In this document: piece by piece, positions 53,556 to 63,939 of the stretch | Position numbering within the stretch: the first letter of the stretch is position 1 | How the letters are laid out: each line of letters opens with the position of its first letter | Assembly: GCA_003049465.1 (NCBI GenBank) | Contig: PYSS01000028.1 | Coordinates: 131,516-195,515 of the forward strand | From: Magnaporthiopsis rhizophila | Lineage: Eukaryota > Ascomycota > Sordariomycetes > Magnaporthales > Magnaporthaceae | Length of the DNA: 64,000 nt | Direction: 5' to 3' | Made by a program: the position numbers and the translations under genes | The notes under the pieces: generated by a model | The model's database searches: none | Told to the model about the DNA's origin: nothing | Seen by the model: the letters and a program-made list of their open reading frames with translations, nothing else

Positions 53556-55610
53556 ATGGCATATAAATCCTCCTTCTTCCCGCGTCTCGGCCTGTCCAAA
53601 GATGTGCCGCCGCTGCTCCCATTCCATACAAGCTCGGACGCCATGAACCCTCCCCTCAGGGCTAAGCGTAGCGAATACGACATGAGCGAGCTCTCTCCTC
53701 GATCCGATCCCTACTCCTCGCCACCACCTAGCCACGAGCCCTACGCCGACCACCCCGACGCGCGATCCGATACCGAAAACCTGGACATGGCGAGCCCATC
53801 TACCCCGACGCGCCCCAAGAGCGGCCAGCGCGTACTTTTCGCTGGTCCGCCCCCTCCAATCGTCACCTCGACTCTTCTGTACAGGGACCTCGAAGGAGGC
53901 AAGCCGGCCCCGGTGGTGAACCGCCAACGGGACCGCTTCTCTGCGTCGCAAGCCATCGGCAGCGTGCTGTTCAGTCGTGGGGGCGGGTCATCGTCCGCGA
54001 GAGACCGCAGCCCTCAGTACGAGGCGGATTCGGCCTGGCAAAGCTTTGCCCGCCGCGAGAAGGCGCTTCAGAGAGACGCACAGAATTTTTTGGATGTGCA
54101 GGCTGCCGGCCTGTCGGCCGGCTTGGGTCGTGTTCCGAAAGGCACTCCCAGTGCGACATCCTCAGACGCCGCGGCCAGCGACATATTCAGCGGCAGCAGC
54201 CGCGCCTCGTCTACCGGCCACCGCAGCCCTCGGAGAGACTCTCAGGGACACCAGCAGCATCCGCTATCGCAGTCGCGTATAGATCCGCCGATCAGGTCAA
54301 ACACGAACGGCGGGGTGATACCGGTGCGGCAGCCGCGCGCGAAGCCCATCGGCCTGCGGGCCGCTAGGGCGGGGCTCGGGCGCGCCATGTCGCTGCTGGC
54401 GGACCTCAAGGCCGAGGAGGACGCAAAACTCGAGGCGGCCCTCGCGTCCCGCAAGGCCGCCCTGGTGCGCGCCCGCAAGATGTCGACGCGCCGCAAAGGC
54501 CTGGCCGACGAGCTGCGCGCGCTCGAGTTGGACGACGAGGACCCACTGGCCCAGGAGTTGCGCGGGCTGCAAGGGGAGCACGAAGACGTCTGTGCGCAGA
54601 TTTCGGAGCTGGAGGAACGCCTGGCCGTCCTCCGCACTAGGCGCGGCCGCTTGGAGGGCGACCTGGCGACGCTGACCAACAGGCGCGATGCGGGCCTGAG
54701 TGGCTACCACGGCGCGCTGAAAGAGGTCGACGCGCAGATTGCTGCCCTGCTTCGGCGCCCGCCTGTACTGCCCCTGGACGTGGCTGCGCTTGCTGCAGCG
54801 TCGGGTGGTACCATCCCTGACAACGCTTCTCCCGGCGGGCTTGAGTTTCTCCGCCTGCACCCTGAGAGACGGACTATCGGCATGGCCACAGACTGGTGGT
54901 CCAAGGAGGTGGAGATCCTCGAGCAGCGGAAGTCGGCAGTCGACAGGGAACGGCAGGCCCTCGAGGAGGGGGTCGAGGTCTGGCGCCAGGCAGTCAAACT
55001 CGTCTCTGATTTCGAGGCCGGCCTACGGAAACACATGACTGCCGATGATAAGAAGGTGGACAGTGGGGCCGAGCCCGACGCACCTGACCCTTTCAGCTTA
55101 CAACTGAAGAAGATGCAGGCCGTCATTGCTGGCCTGGACGATCTCCTACAGACTGTCGAGCGTAAAGGCTGGAATCTGCTTATCTGTGCCATAGGTGCTG
55201 AGCTCGAGGCGTTCAGGGAAGCCTTTATGATGCTACGGGAGGCTTTGTCGTGGGTTGAAACCGACGAGGACACGCCTCGCCTCGCCCGCTCCGCTGTGGA
55301 GATGGAGTCTACCGCGAACCGGCAGAAGCGAGACACACAGGTCGGGGAAAAAGACGGACAGGAAGAAGCAAAAGAGGACGAAGGCAAGGGCCACGGCGCC
55401 CTGCTCGACCTCCAGGACAATCACAGGCTTGACCAAGCCAACGATACCGGAAACAGCGATAAAGACGCTGCTGCAGCAGATGAACACGCGGCTGTACGCG
55501 GCGGGCAAGCGCAGCAGCGACACACGGACGGGGACTCGGTCCCCAGTCTTGACAGGGACGACAGCGAGAACGAGATCCCGCCCGAGTTCCTGATGGAACA
55601 CGCGACATGA
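53556..55610 (+). CDS. coiled-coil protein, Atg28-like
   Basis: Single exon, 684 aa from MAYKSSFFPRLGLSKDV; the frame stays open upstream but the N-terminus before this ATG is not protein-like. The first 270 residues are Ser/Pro-rich and disordered. A conserved block starts at PVRQPRAKPIGLRAARAGLG and continues into two long coiled coils: LADLKAEEDAKLEAALASRK onward (about residues 280-420), and EILEQRKSAVDRERQALEEG onward (about 455-500). Between them are LSGYHGALKEVDAQIAALLR, with RRPPVLPLD, and FLRLHPERRTIGMATDWWSK. The C-terminus is acidic (DSENEIPPEFLMEHAT). The block order matches my memory of filamentous-fungal proteins annotated as autophagy-related protein 28, a factor described in Pichia pexophagy and bulk autophagy. 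It lies tail-to-tail with the mitofissin gene. No catalytic motif. Confidence 0.65.
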   Translation: MAYKSSFFPRLGLSKDVPPLLPFHTSSDAMNPPLRAKRSEYDMSELSPRSDPYSSPPPSHEPYADHPDARSDTENLDMASPSTPTRPKSGQRVLFAGPPPPIVTSTLLYRDLEGGKPAPVVNRQRDRFSASQAIGSVLFSRGGGSSSARDRSPQYEADSAWQSFARREKALQRDAQNFLDVQAAGLSAGLGRVPKGTPSATSSDAAASDIFSGSSRASSTGHRSPRRDSQGHQQHPLSQSRIDPPIRSNTNGGVIPVRQPRAKPIGLRAARAGLGRAMSLLADLKAEEDAKLEAALASRKAALVRARKMSTRRKGLADELRALELDDEDPLAQELRGLQGEHEDVCAQISELEERLAVLRTRRGRLEGDLATLTNRRDAGLSGYHGALKEVDAQIAALLRRPPVLPLDVAALAAASGGTIPDNASPGGLEFLRLHPERRTIGMATDWWSKEVEILEQRKSAVDRERQALEEGVEVWRQAVKLVSDFEAGLRKHMTADDKKVDSGAEPDAPDPFSLQLKKMQAVIAGLDDLLQTVERKGWNLLICAIGAELEAFREAFMMLREALSWVETDEDTPRLARSAVEMESTANRQKRDTQVGEKDGQEEAKEDEGKGHGALLDLQDNHRLDQANDTGNSDKDAAAADEHAAVRGGQAQQRHTDGDSVPSLDRDDSENEIPPEFLMEHAT

Positions 55611-56078
55611 GACCACCAGACGGGCAGTTGATAGATGGTGATGATACAAAAGACGTTACGAGGATATTGGAGTTGACCGCTTGAGACAGTACAGTGGAAA
55701 GGTTCGGTTCCTGTTGGATGATGATGAGAGCAACGGCATGAGATATGGAACACTTTTGTATTTGATAGGTAATCATGAGCACTGGAAATTTGTGTTGGTG
55801 TTTGAGGCGCACATACGGAGATAGTTGCAGAATCACTCCCTTTGGTATCCATCCTCTGCATGTCACGAGACCCGAGCCACTGGCGGCCATTTCATGATTG
55901 TGATGTATGGGTGAAATGTGGACGTTGAGCTCAGGGGTTTCCGGGCATATGTGGGTCGGCTATCGGCCACACCGGATCGTCCTCGTCGCAGCCGGATCCG
56001 CCCTCACGCGCTAGTTATGGAAACTGGTCCGGATAACCCCGGCTACCGTCCGGGGTGTCTAGAGGAAGGGGTTGTATG

Positions 56079-56110
<32 letters not shown>

Positions 56111-56366
56111 TCAAAGCCGAGTAGGGGCGGTTTCTTGATGCGTAACCAATCTAGTTGGATTCCTAGCAGGTAGGTGGTATGAAAGTCTGGGCCCCAGCGA
56201 AAAGAGGACACCACAAAACGCCGGCCCATCAAATACATGGACAGAATCTGCGAGACGTAAAACAAAAAACGACGTCGACGCATGGTCACCTTGTTCTCAT
56301 TATTCTCTCTCTTTCTCTCCTCCCATATCGGCCGTCTTCCCTCCCTCATCCGATGGCAGAGAGGGC
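55611..56366. other. convergent 3' spacer with T/A palindrome
   Basis: About 750 bp between the convergent Atg28-like and mitofissin genes. It contains the T16-A16 run. No gene seen. Confidence 0.6.
56079..56110. repeat. T16-A16 inverted homopolymer
   Basis: Sixteen T directly followed by sixteen A, a perfect 32-bp palindrome in the 3' spacer. It could form a hairpin in RNA and act as a bidirectional 3' signal, or be an assembly artefact. Confidence 0.9.
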
Positions 56367-57093
56367 CTAGCGAGTCCTCTCAAACCACCCGCTCGATCCT
56401 GCAACGGCGACGGACTGATCCAGGAGCCATTCGCCGACACCGAGGTATTTTCCGATCCAGCCGTTCAAGTCCTTGTTCTCGCCGGCGATGCGGTCCGTTT
56501 TGAGCCTGCGCACGGTCGAGGCCCAGGGGTTAGTATTTATTTCCGGCGGCCTCCTTTTTTTCCCCTGCCCGACCGGCCCGGCCGACCAAAAAGGGGCGCT
56601 CCGTAGCGGCAGCCGGGCAAGAGCGGGAAGCGATTGTGCTGCGCGGCGCAAGTCGCGGGTGCGCGACGGATAATGATGGATTCGTCGGATTTCGGACTCA
56701 CGTCAGGCCTGTCGAGCGCTTCATGCCAGCCAGGAACGCCGAGACTAAAAAACAAGGGGGCGGAAGCGGTGAGTCGGTCTTCCGTGTCTGTCTCCGCACG
56801 CGCCAAAAGAACAGGTACCATGGCAACGCCTGCTCGTGTTGCGCCGCAGGTGGGCGAGGGTGAAGAGGGAGAAGACATAAAGTCGCGCAAACTTACAAAG
56901 AACAGCGTCAAACGCGTAGTGCGTCAGTCTTCCGACCTTTGACCACAGGCCGAATGTCAGTAAATTGAGGAGCTGTGCGCCTGCTTTTTAGACAGCATCC
57001 ACGGAAAGAGAGGGCCCGAATGGCGTCGCTGTGGGGAGAGCAGCAAGCCCGGGTTTTCATGAGGTACGAGCGAGGAGAGATACCTACCACCAT
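56367..57093 (-). CDS. ATG44: mitofissin (Atg44/Mdi1, DUF1748 family)
   Basis: Small intermembrane-space protein that drives mitochondrial fission needed for mitophagy. Four exons in reading order: 57093-57088 (ATG GTG only), 56936-56897, 56744-56702, 56505-56367, giving 75 aa. Donors: GTAGGT, GTAAGT, GTGAGT. Intron 1 has a TTACTGAC branch site, intron 2 ends TTTTTTAG and intron 3 has TACTAAC 24 nt before GCGCAG. Joins: phase 0, phase 1 (TT|TC) and phase 2 (AC|G). The product begins MVVGRLTHYAFDAVLF, continues SAFLAGMKRSTGLTL, and ends GKYLGVGEWLLDQSVAVAGS with SGWFERTR. This is the DUF1748 pattern: THYAFDA, LAGxxRxTGL, KYLxxGEWxxD and a FER-x-R end. Length fits the 73-aa S. pombe protein. 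All key family positions appear intact. It is convergent with the Atg28-like gene and divergent from pyruvate kinase. Confidence 0.9.
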
Positions 57094-58253
57094 CTTGACT
57101 GATTTCAGGGGCTGTTGAAGGCGTTGGGGGTGGTTGTCGGCGCGCGCTGCTCAGCGAGACCAAGCAAGGTCGGATGCGGTAAGGGTTCTGGTTTTGGTCG
57201 GCGGCGACGACGGTCGAGCGATCGTTTATAGCGCGACGGCGAGGTGGGTTTATTTCTGCTGGGAAAAGTGGTGTTTGGTCGGGGAGAGCTTGTGCGAGGC
57301 CAGCGTCGGCAGCGAAGCATTAAAGTTGGCGGCGATGTCCCCCTGCGTCTGCCTGTGCCGGTAGGTGGCACGAGCTCCCGAATCCCAGCTGCCGCCCAGC
57401 CTCGGGAGGAGGCGGCCGTGCTGGAACACGCCACGCCACGCACGGTACAGCAACATGACCAGCTCATGAAAGCCACGTCCCTTTTCCAGCCACGTCAGCT
57501 GATTACGATCACGTGATGGAAACAGGCTGAGCGCAATCATTGACGCCAAAACAAAATGGGATATCCAGACCAGAACAACAACGCTATTCAGGTCCCGGGC
57601 CCGCGGCATGCGCCTTCAAGGATGCTCACACGCCTCATCCTAGCACTGACGGGGTCTTCTCTCGAGCGTCCTTTTTTCTCAAACCGCCCGGGCACGGGGG
57701 CTGTGCCAGCCCATGTTGCCCGGGTGCTTCTCGTCCAGTCGTAATAAGATAAGTGACCCACGGTGCTTATCCTGAGCACCCAAATGGCTGGACAGCGACC
57801 CCCACCATGCATGAACGAGTTGCCCGCCCACTTTCCCTGTTGGGAAAGGAGGGGTTAAACGCTTACATAGGTGCGAATCGGGCGCCGTTGCCCACGACTC
57901 CAACGGGCCGCTGAGGCAAGTGCCGCAGGGGAGCAGCAACCTGAAGCTCTGGGCTGCTTGCTTTTGTTGTTTTGAGGCACTTTCGACACGTCTAATCTCC
58001 ACGCCAGAAAAGAAAAAAACAACTAAAAAAAACAGTCGTTCCTGCCCAAGCTGCTCCATCCAGACGGCATAGGTAGCTCCTTCTTCCTTCTGCATCCCAA
58101 CAGGATCTTGAGAATATTTACTCAAGACACGTCTTTCACTTCGTCTCTTCCGCGATCATCTTGATTCTATCGAGGAATCCATCCGGCAAACGCATCAGCC
58201 AAATACACAAACACCCCAAAGAATCACCACACAATAAACAGTCAGGGCTCACA
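57094..58253. other. divergent promoter of mitofissin and pyruvate kinase genes
   Basis: About 1.16 kb. It contains an ATCACGTGAT palindrome (listed separately) and a pyrimidine/A-rich leader with CACACA stretches just before the pyruvate kinase ATG, as is common for strongly expressed fungal genes. No gene seen. Confidence 0.6.
57508..57517. promoter_or_regulatory. ATCACGTGAT palindrome (E-box, bHLH-type site)
   Basis: Perfect 10-bp palindrome with CACGTG core in the mitofissin/pyruvate kinase divergent promoter. Cbf1 and other fungal bHLH factors bind RTCACRTG-type sites. Function inferred from motif only. Confidence 0.35.
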
Positions 58254-59960
58254 ATGGCCAGTGCTCTGGACCACCTCTACACCGGCGGCCGCATCAACTG
58301 GCTGGCCCAGCTGGACACTGCGGTACAGCCAGCCAAGAACTACCGCCGGACTTCCATCATCTGCACCATTGGCCCCAAGACCAACTCGGTCGAGGCCCTC
58401 AATGAACTCCGCAAGGCTGGTCTGAACGTCGTGCGTATGAACTTCTCCCATGGCAGCTACGAGTACCACCAGTCCGTCATCGACAATGCCCGCGCTGCGG
58501 AAGCTGCTATGCCCGGCCGTCAGGTTGCCATCGCCCTCGACACAAAGGGCCCCGAGATCCGGACCGGCAACACCGTTGGTGACAAGGATCTGCCCATCTC
58601 AGCTGGCACCGAGCTGAACTTCACCACGGACGAGAAGTACGCCACCGCCTGCGACACGGAGAATATGTACGTATCTACCTACCTACCTACCTACCTACCT
58701 ACCTGGCCATGCCTATGCCTGTTGTGGTGGTTCGCTTTTTCCCAATGCAGGCCTTGCCCCGCTGACGCAGCACGGCCTTGAAACGACAGGTACGTCGACT
58801 ACAAGAACATCACCAAGGTCATCGAGAAGGGCCGTACCATCTACGTCGATGACGGCGTCCTCGCCTTCGAGGTCCTCGACGTCATTGACGACAAGACTGT
58901 CCGCGTCCGCGCCCGCAACAATGGCTTCATCTCTTCCAGGAAGGGCGTGAACCTGCCCAACACCGACGTTGACCTGCCGGCGCTGTCGGAGAAGGACAAG
59001 AACGACCTGCGGTTTGGTGTCAAGAACAATGTGGACATGGTCTTTGCGTCCTTCATCCGGCGCGGCCAGGACATCAAGGACATCCGTGAGGTCCTTGGCG
59101 AGGACGGCCGCCACATCCAGATCATTGCCAAGATCGAGAACCGCCAGGGTCTTAACAACTTTCCTGAGATTCTTGCCGAGACTGACGGTGTCATGGTTGC
59201 CCGTGGCGATCTCGGTATCGAGATCCCTGCTGCCGAGGTGTTCGCCGCGCAGAAGAAGATGATTGCCCTGTGCAACATGGCCGGCAAGCCCGTCATCTGC
59301 GCCACCCAGATGCTTGAGTCCATGATCAAGAACCCCCGCCCCACTCGCGCCGAGATCAGCGACGTTGGCAACGCTGTCACTGACGGCTCCGACTGCGTCA
59401 TGCTGTCGGGAGAGACGGCCAAGGGGAGCTACCCCAACGAGGCCGTTCGCGAGATGAGCGAGGCCTGCCTCAAGGCCGAGAACACCATCCCGTATGTCAG
59501 CCACTTCGAGGAGATGTGCGGTATTGTCCACCGCCCTGTCAGCGTCGTCGAGTCGTGTGCCATGGCTGCCGTACGTGCCTCGCTAGACCTCAACGCCGGT
59601 GGCATCATCGTGCTCTCTACCTCGGGTGACTCGGCTCGTCTCCTGTCCAAGTACCGCCCGGTCTGCCCCATCTTCATGGTGACCCGCAACGGGTCGGCGT
59701 CCAGGTACAGCCATCTGTACCGCGGCGTCTACCCTTTCCTCTTCCCCGAGGCCAAGCCCGACTTCTCCAAGGTCAACTGGCAGGAGGACGTTGACCGCCG
59801 CATCAAGTGGGGTGTCAGCAAGGCCATGGCCCTGGGGATCCTGACCAAGGGTGACTCCATCGTTGTTGTCCAGGGCTGGAAGGGTGGCATGGGCAACACC
59901 AACACTATTCGCATCGTCAAGGCGGACGCTGAGAGCCTCGGCATCGGCCAGCTTGCTTAA
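58254..59960 (+). CDS. pyruvate kinase
   Basis: Last step of glycolysis: phosphoenolpyruvate + ADP to pyruvate + ATP, cytosolic. Two exons, 58254-58666 and 58790-59960, phase 2 join (AT|G TAC GTC), 527 aa, the usual fungal length. An in-frame ATG at 58161 is rejected because MASALDHLYTGGRINWLAQL is the natural N-terminus. Visible: TSIICTIGPKTNSVEALNEL, VVRMNFSHGSYEYH, ALDTKGPEIRTGN, the active-site segment IIAKIENRQGLNNFPEIL with Lys near residue 252, VMVARGDLGIEIP (metal and PEP binding), and CATQMLESMIKNPRPTRAEI. The C-domain ends VQGWKGGMGNTNTIRIVKAD. The gene is convergent with the adenylyltransferase gene. The 123 bp intron contains seven CTAC units, and the donor/acceptor pair duplicates the sequence GTACGT on both sides. 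Confidence 0.97.
58675..58704. repeat. CTAC tetranucleotide microsatellite inside pyruvate kinase intron
   Basis: About seven CTAC units starting 8 nt after the donor. The same CTAC unit builds the palindromic elements elsewhere in the window. Confidence 0.85.
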
Positions 59961-60268
59961 GTCAAATACCAAAAAAGTCCAAGGGGATGGTAGACGAGAG
60001 TGGGTAAAAACTTTTTTATCGCGTGAGCATTTTCGATGGTTTAGCCGAAATGAACAGGGCCGGGGACCTATAACGAGCGCCCCTTCACTATGTTATGAGA
60101 CTGTGGGATAGACGTTTAGTTCTCTTTGCAATGGACTAGGTTGATTGATACAGATTGTCGTGTACACGTTCGCTGGACTCCTGCTTGCCACCCTTTCAAG
60201 GATCTGTTGTGAGGTTTGCCAGTGCTTGCAACAGTTGATGATAACCCCCGGGACTGGCCGAACATTGA
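59961..60268. other. convergent 3' spacer
   Basis: About 310 bp, 3' ends of pyruvate kinase and the adenylyltransferase gene. Nothing else seen. Confidence 0.65.
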
Positions 60269-61633
60269 TCACGGTCGGGATTCTGATAGAGCTTGGCGAA
60301 TGGCCGTACTGCTGATCTTAGATGCAAAGTCACTGGTTTGTGTGGGCTGTTCTGCATCATGACCCTCACCGCTGCCGGCGTCGAGAACATCAACCTCGAG
60401 AATCTGCAAGGGTGCCCAGCCAAGCTCGGCGCGTTTGTCGTTGACTGCTTGACCGCCAGACCTCGTCTCGGCCGAGACGACCAGGGACGAGAGTTCTGGC
60501 ATTGCGATGGTGGGGCCGAAGGCGTCCTGTATCCGCACGCACTCTACCGAGACGGCCCCATCCCGAAAAGAGGCGCGGAAATTGCCGTCCGCCTCGACGA
60601 TCTTGTAGCAGCTGCTGGTGACTCCATGCTGCTGTTGCTGCTCTTGTTGGCCGTCGTCCCCCTCCTTGGCCTCCTTCCAGCCCGTCGGCCGCAGCTCGAG
60701 CAGGGTGGACAGGAAATCGATGACGCCCCTGGCGCGGCGGTCCCAGGGCTCGACCAGGTCGGCGTGTTTCTTGTTCCTGAGCAGCTCGTCGCCCGTCACG
60801 CCGACGATGAAGCGGGCCGGCTCCTCCGACGACGCCGCGCCTTCCTCCACCCTGGGCATGTCAAGGAGCAGGGCGCCGCCGGTGAGGAGGAGCTTGTGGC
60901 CGGCGTGCAGGTGGTCGAAGGTGCCGCCGATGCAGACGGTGCGGTGCTGCCCGACGTCTGCTTCTTTAGGGGCAGCAGCCGCCCCCGCAGCCGAAACGTT
61001 CATGGTGAGCCCGCCGTCCACGGCGACCAGCTGGTCCTGGCGGAGCACCTGCCTGCCCTCGACAAGGCGCAGGTAGTCGGAAAACAGGGCCAAGCCGGCC
61101 TCGGTGCTGCAGTGGAAGATGGTGCGCCAGGGGTGGTAGGCGGCGGCGAAGGTGGCGAGGTCGACGACGGCCGTGTTGTTGGGTTCGATCCCCGTGTTGT
61201 TGTTGCTGCTGCCGCCTCGGCCCACTGCCGCGGCAGCGGACGCAGCAGCAGAAGCACCGTTAGCACCACCGCCATGATGGTGGCTTTGGTGATCCAAAAG
61301 CACCACCCGGACGTCGACGGAGCCCGGCCCGCCGTTGGCGTGCGCCCGGATGCCGCGCCGCGCGCACACGGATGAGGCGACTGCGTAGACGCCCGCAGCC
61401 AGCGACTGGGCGCTCGCCCAGTCGGCGACGCGCTTGGCGTACTGGAACCGCCCCGTCAGCAGCCCCGGGCAGGCCAGCGCCACGATGAGCACGGCCGCCG
61501 CGGCGGGGTCTGCGGCGCGCGCAATGGCCGCGTCCAGCGGCGGGCCGTACGCCGCCGACATGCTTTCCCTGCTCGCCGGTGCTGGTGGGGCGGGCAGCAG
61601 GAGTAGGGATGGGAGGTGCTGGTCGTGCTTCAT
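60269..61633 (-). CDS. phosphopantetheine adenylyltransferase (Cab4-type)
   Basis: Fourth step of coenzyme A synthesis: 4'-phosphopantetheine + ATP to dephospho-CoA. Single exon, 454 aa. The nucleotidyltransferase domain starts near residue 230: TVCIGGTFDHLHAGHKLLL with the HxGH motif at H243-H246, then FIVGVTGDELLRNKKHADLV, the phosphopantetheine-binding region IQDAFGPTIAMPELSSLVVS, ETRSGGQAVNDKRAELGWAP, and the C-terminal ISSTAIR motif (440-446). The N-terminal 220 residues are less conserved and include a low-complexity His/Gly/Ala/Asn stretch (about 116-155). A Gln run (about 335) sits in a loop. The domain alone matches yeast Cab4; no dephospho-CoA kinase domain is fused. It is convergent with pyruvate kinase. 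Confidence 0.92.
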   Translation of the reverse strand: MKHDQHLPSLLLLPAPPAPASRESMSAAYGPPLDAAIARAADPAAAAVLIVALACPGLLTGRFQYAKRVADWASAQSLAAGVYAVASSVCARRGIRAHANGGPGSVDVRVVLLDHQSHHHGGGANGASAAASAAAAVGRGGSSNNNTGIEPNNTAVVDLATFAAAYHPWRTIFHCSTEAGLALFSDYLRLVEGRQVLRQDQLVAVDGGLTMNVSAAGAAAAPKEADVGQHRTVCIGGTFDHLHAGHKLLLTGGALLLDMPRVEEGAASSEEPARFIVGVTGDELLRNKKHADLVEPWDRRARGVIDFLSTLLELRPTGWKEAKEGDDGQQEQQQQHGVTSSCYKIVEADGNFRASFRDGAVSVECVRIQDAFGPTIAMPELSSLVVSAETRSGGQAVNDKRAELGWAPLQILEVDVLDAGSGEGHDAEQPTQTSDFASKISSTAIRQALSESRP

Positions 61634-62770
61634 GATGTGCGTCGTGTTGTGTCTCTCTGGGGCGTGTTCTGCGTTGGTTCTCCGACCCGTCCGTGCTGGT
61701 CAGGCTGCAAAGAATACCTAGGCACACAGTTGTCCAGCTGGATGCCCGGACGGGACGGGCAGTTAGAGTGCTCCGAGCCTGGTGATTCCGGTTGCAGGTG
61801 ATGTGACGTGATGGCAGATGCGGGAGCCCCGCACACCACAGCTACCAACAACACCACGCCAGGCTGCCGAACTCGCCTGGAGTTGCACCACAAGGCCGAC
61901 TGCCCAGTGATATGTACGACTCGCCTGCTTGTAAATGACGGACAGTATTGAATCCAAGCCAGACACACATTATCCCCAAGGAGCCTCCTTTCTGAGCTGC
62001 TTGCTATGTACAGCCAGACGCATGAACCGCCTGTCATCGAACCCAGCATATCCATCTTGTCCTTACCGATCTCGAAGCAATGCTTTCCGTTCTCACGCAA
62101 AATGAATAGAAAGAAGGACCCAGCCGAGACGGACCTGCTGCTACCACCACTCCTCTAAGTCTGCTTTAAATGATAAAACACCCAAGAATATAAACACATC
62201 CACAACAAACCACCACCCAACAACCAATCGTCGAGGCGAAAATGGCGGCCTCTGGGCCAGGCAGAGATTAGCGGTGTTGCCGCTGGCAGCTGAACAAGAC
62301 TGACAATGCAGCGCCGACGGCTGGCCGCTAGCCGTACCATGGTGCACAAGGGCTGCCTGCGACCATCGCATCGTACACGACAGATTGTGGTGACTGAAGC
62401 CGGCACTCAGGCACCTAGGGTGATAATGATGAGCCAGGGTCTGCCTTGGTCCTGTGGTGCCATCAACCATCAACGCAGCCAAAAGATACACACGAGGGTA
62501 GCATGTTGCGACCTATAGTCGCAATCACACGAATTCTTGACCCTTGGACCCCGCAACTATGTTCTGGGTGTTGACGGAATGGAATTTTGTGTGTAGTGAC
62601 TCTCCTGCCTCGTCGCCTCGCCACATCAGTAGGCGACACGTCGTTGTATCACGGCTTGAATGCTTCATCCTTGTTTGCCTTGCTGCCCCGTCCGACGGCC
62701 TGGCAAAGTCGCGCTTTTTTACGTGCTTCTGCTGCGTCTTCTTCTCCGCGCCGATGCCGATCGATGCCGA
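61634..62770. other. adenylyltransferase promoter and WD40 gene 3' region
   Basis: About 1.1 kb. Short open frames without domain or splice support. Nothing recognised. Confidence 0.6.
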
Positions 62771-63939
62771 TCATACCTTGACGCCCCAGATCCCGCGCCC
62801 GGCGCTCACTCCGAGCCACTCTCCATTGTCACTGTTGGGGAGCTGCGGAGTCCAGCCGAGGTTGCAGACCTCGTAATCGCACTGCCAGCTAGCCACCGGG
62901 CTGCGCACGTTATCGGGCTGAGGCGCCCCGTTGATCCCAGGGGTCCCTGAGGACTGGTTGTTGAGCAGGTCCCAGATCAGGACCTGGCAGTCGTCACCGC
63001 CCGAAGCCAGCGTGCCTCTCCGAAGCGGGGACCACTCGATACAGTTGAGCGACCCACCGTGCCCACGCAGCTCCAGCAGAGCCTGTCCCGGTTGCCGCAC
63101 ATCGAGGATACGGATCACGTTGGAGTCCTGGGCGAAGGTGGCCAGGAGGTGCGTGTCATGTGGCGACGTGGCCAGCCTCAGCAGTGGGGGAGGGTTGGAC
63201 ATGGTTTGTTGGGCCAGGGTTGGACTTATTCTTCCTCCGTTGGGATCTGCTTGGCGATGCCATCACCAGAAGTTAGTATTTGAGACCCTTCTGGATAGCC
63301 ATCAGAGTGGGCGGCATCGGATCCCCGGGGCTTACCCTTATCGTCCTTGCCAGTCGGCTCGTAGATTATGGTGCTATGTTCCAGGCTCCTCAGATCGAAC
63401 ATCCGGACGCTGCCATCTTGACCACAGCTAACGAATACGTGAACGCTGTCGGCGCAGAAACGGACGTCATACACCTCTTTGTCGTGTGCGATGAGTTGGG
63501 TCTTGGCAGTAAGCGATGGTATGTCCCAGATAGTGCACGTGGTGTCGATGCTTGATGTTATGATGAGGTTCTGCGAGACCTGGTTCCAGTCGAGCGACGT
63601 AAGCGGCGCCGTGTGGTCCGGGGTTTTGGAGTTGGAGAGCAATGCCAGCGGTGTCAGCTTGGCCGAGGGCGGCGCGTCCCTATTGCTACGGTTTATCGAG
63701 TTACTGATGTGCGTTGCCGACGCGTCTGAGGGAAGCGACCAGAGCCGCAAATGGTCGCCCGAGGTAGCGAGCAGGTCCGTCGATTGCTTCTGCGACGATG
63801 GTGGCTCCCACAGCAGGCGCGTGACGGGATAAGAATGTGTCGCCTCGGCGATTTTTGTAAACTCCAGGCAGTTTCGCGAGCTGCCGGGCACGTACGAGTC
63901 GGTGGGGGTGGGCACGACTTGGGTATCGAGGATTTGTAT
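62771..63939 (-). CDS. WD40 protein, DCAF7/WDR68 (HAN11/TTG1)-like, 5' end outside window
   Basis: Beta-propeller scaffold; plant and animal relatives bind DYRK-type kinases and transcription factors. Two exons are visible in reading order, 63939-63336 and 63246-62771, phase 1 join (DDK|DPNGGRIS), 359 codons including stop. The first visible exon opens after a CTCAG acceptor with IQILDTQVVPTPTD, so at least one upstream exon lies beyond base 64000. Five WD repeat ends are visible: LLATSGDHLRLWSL, SSIDTTCTIWDI, SCGQDGSVRMFDLR, ATFAQDSNVIRILDVR, and ASGGDDCQVLIWDL. THSYPVTRLLWEP resembles the HPYPxTKLxWxP segment of the family, and LIAHDKEVYDVRF its AHDKEVYDI motif. The 89 bp intron has TACTAAC and CAG. 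The C-terminus is intact (RGIWGVKV). Confidence 0.85.

Noticed and set aside
58161..58253. Upstream in-frame ATG of pyruvate kinase
   Set aside because: Would add 31 residues not typical of the family; the A/C-rich sequence looks like a leader.
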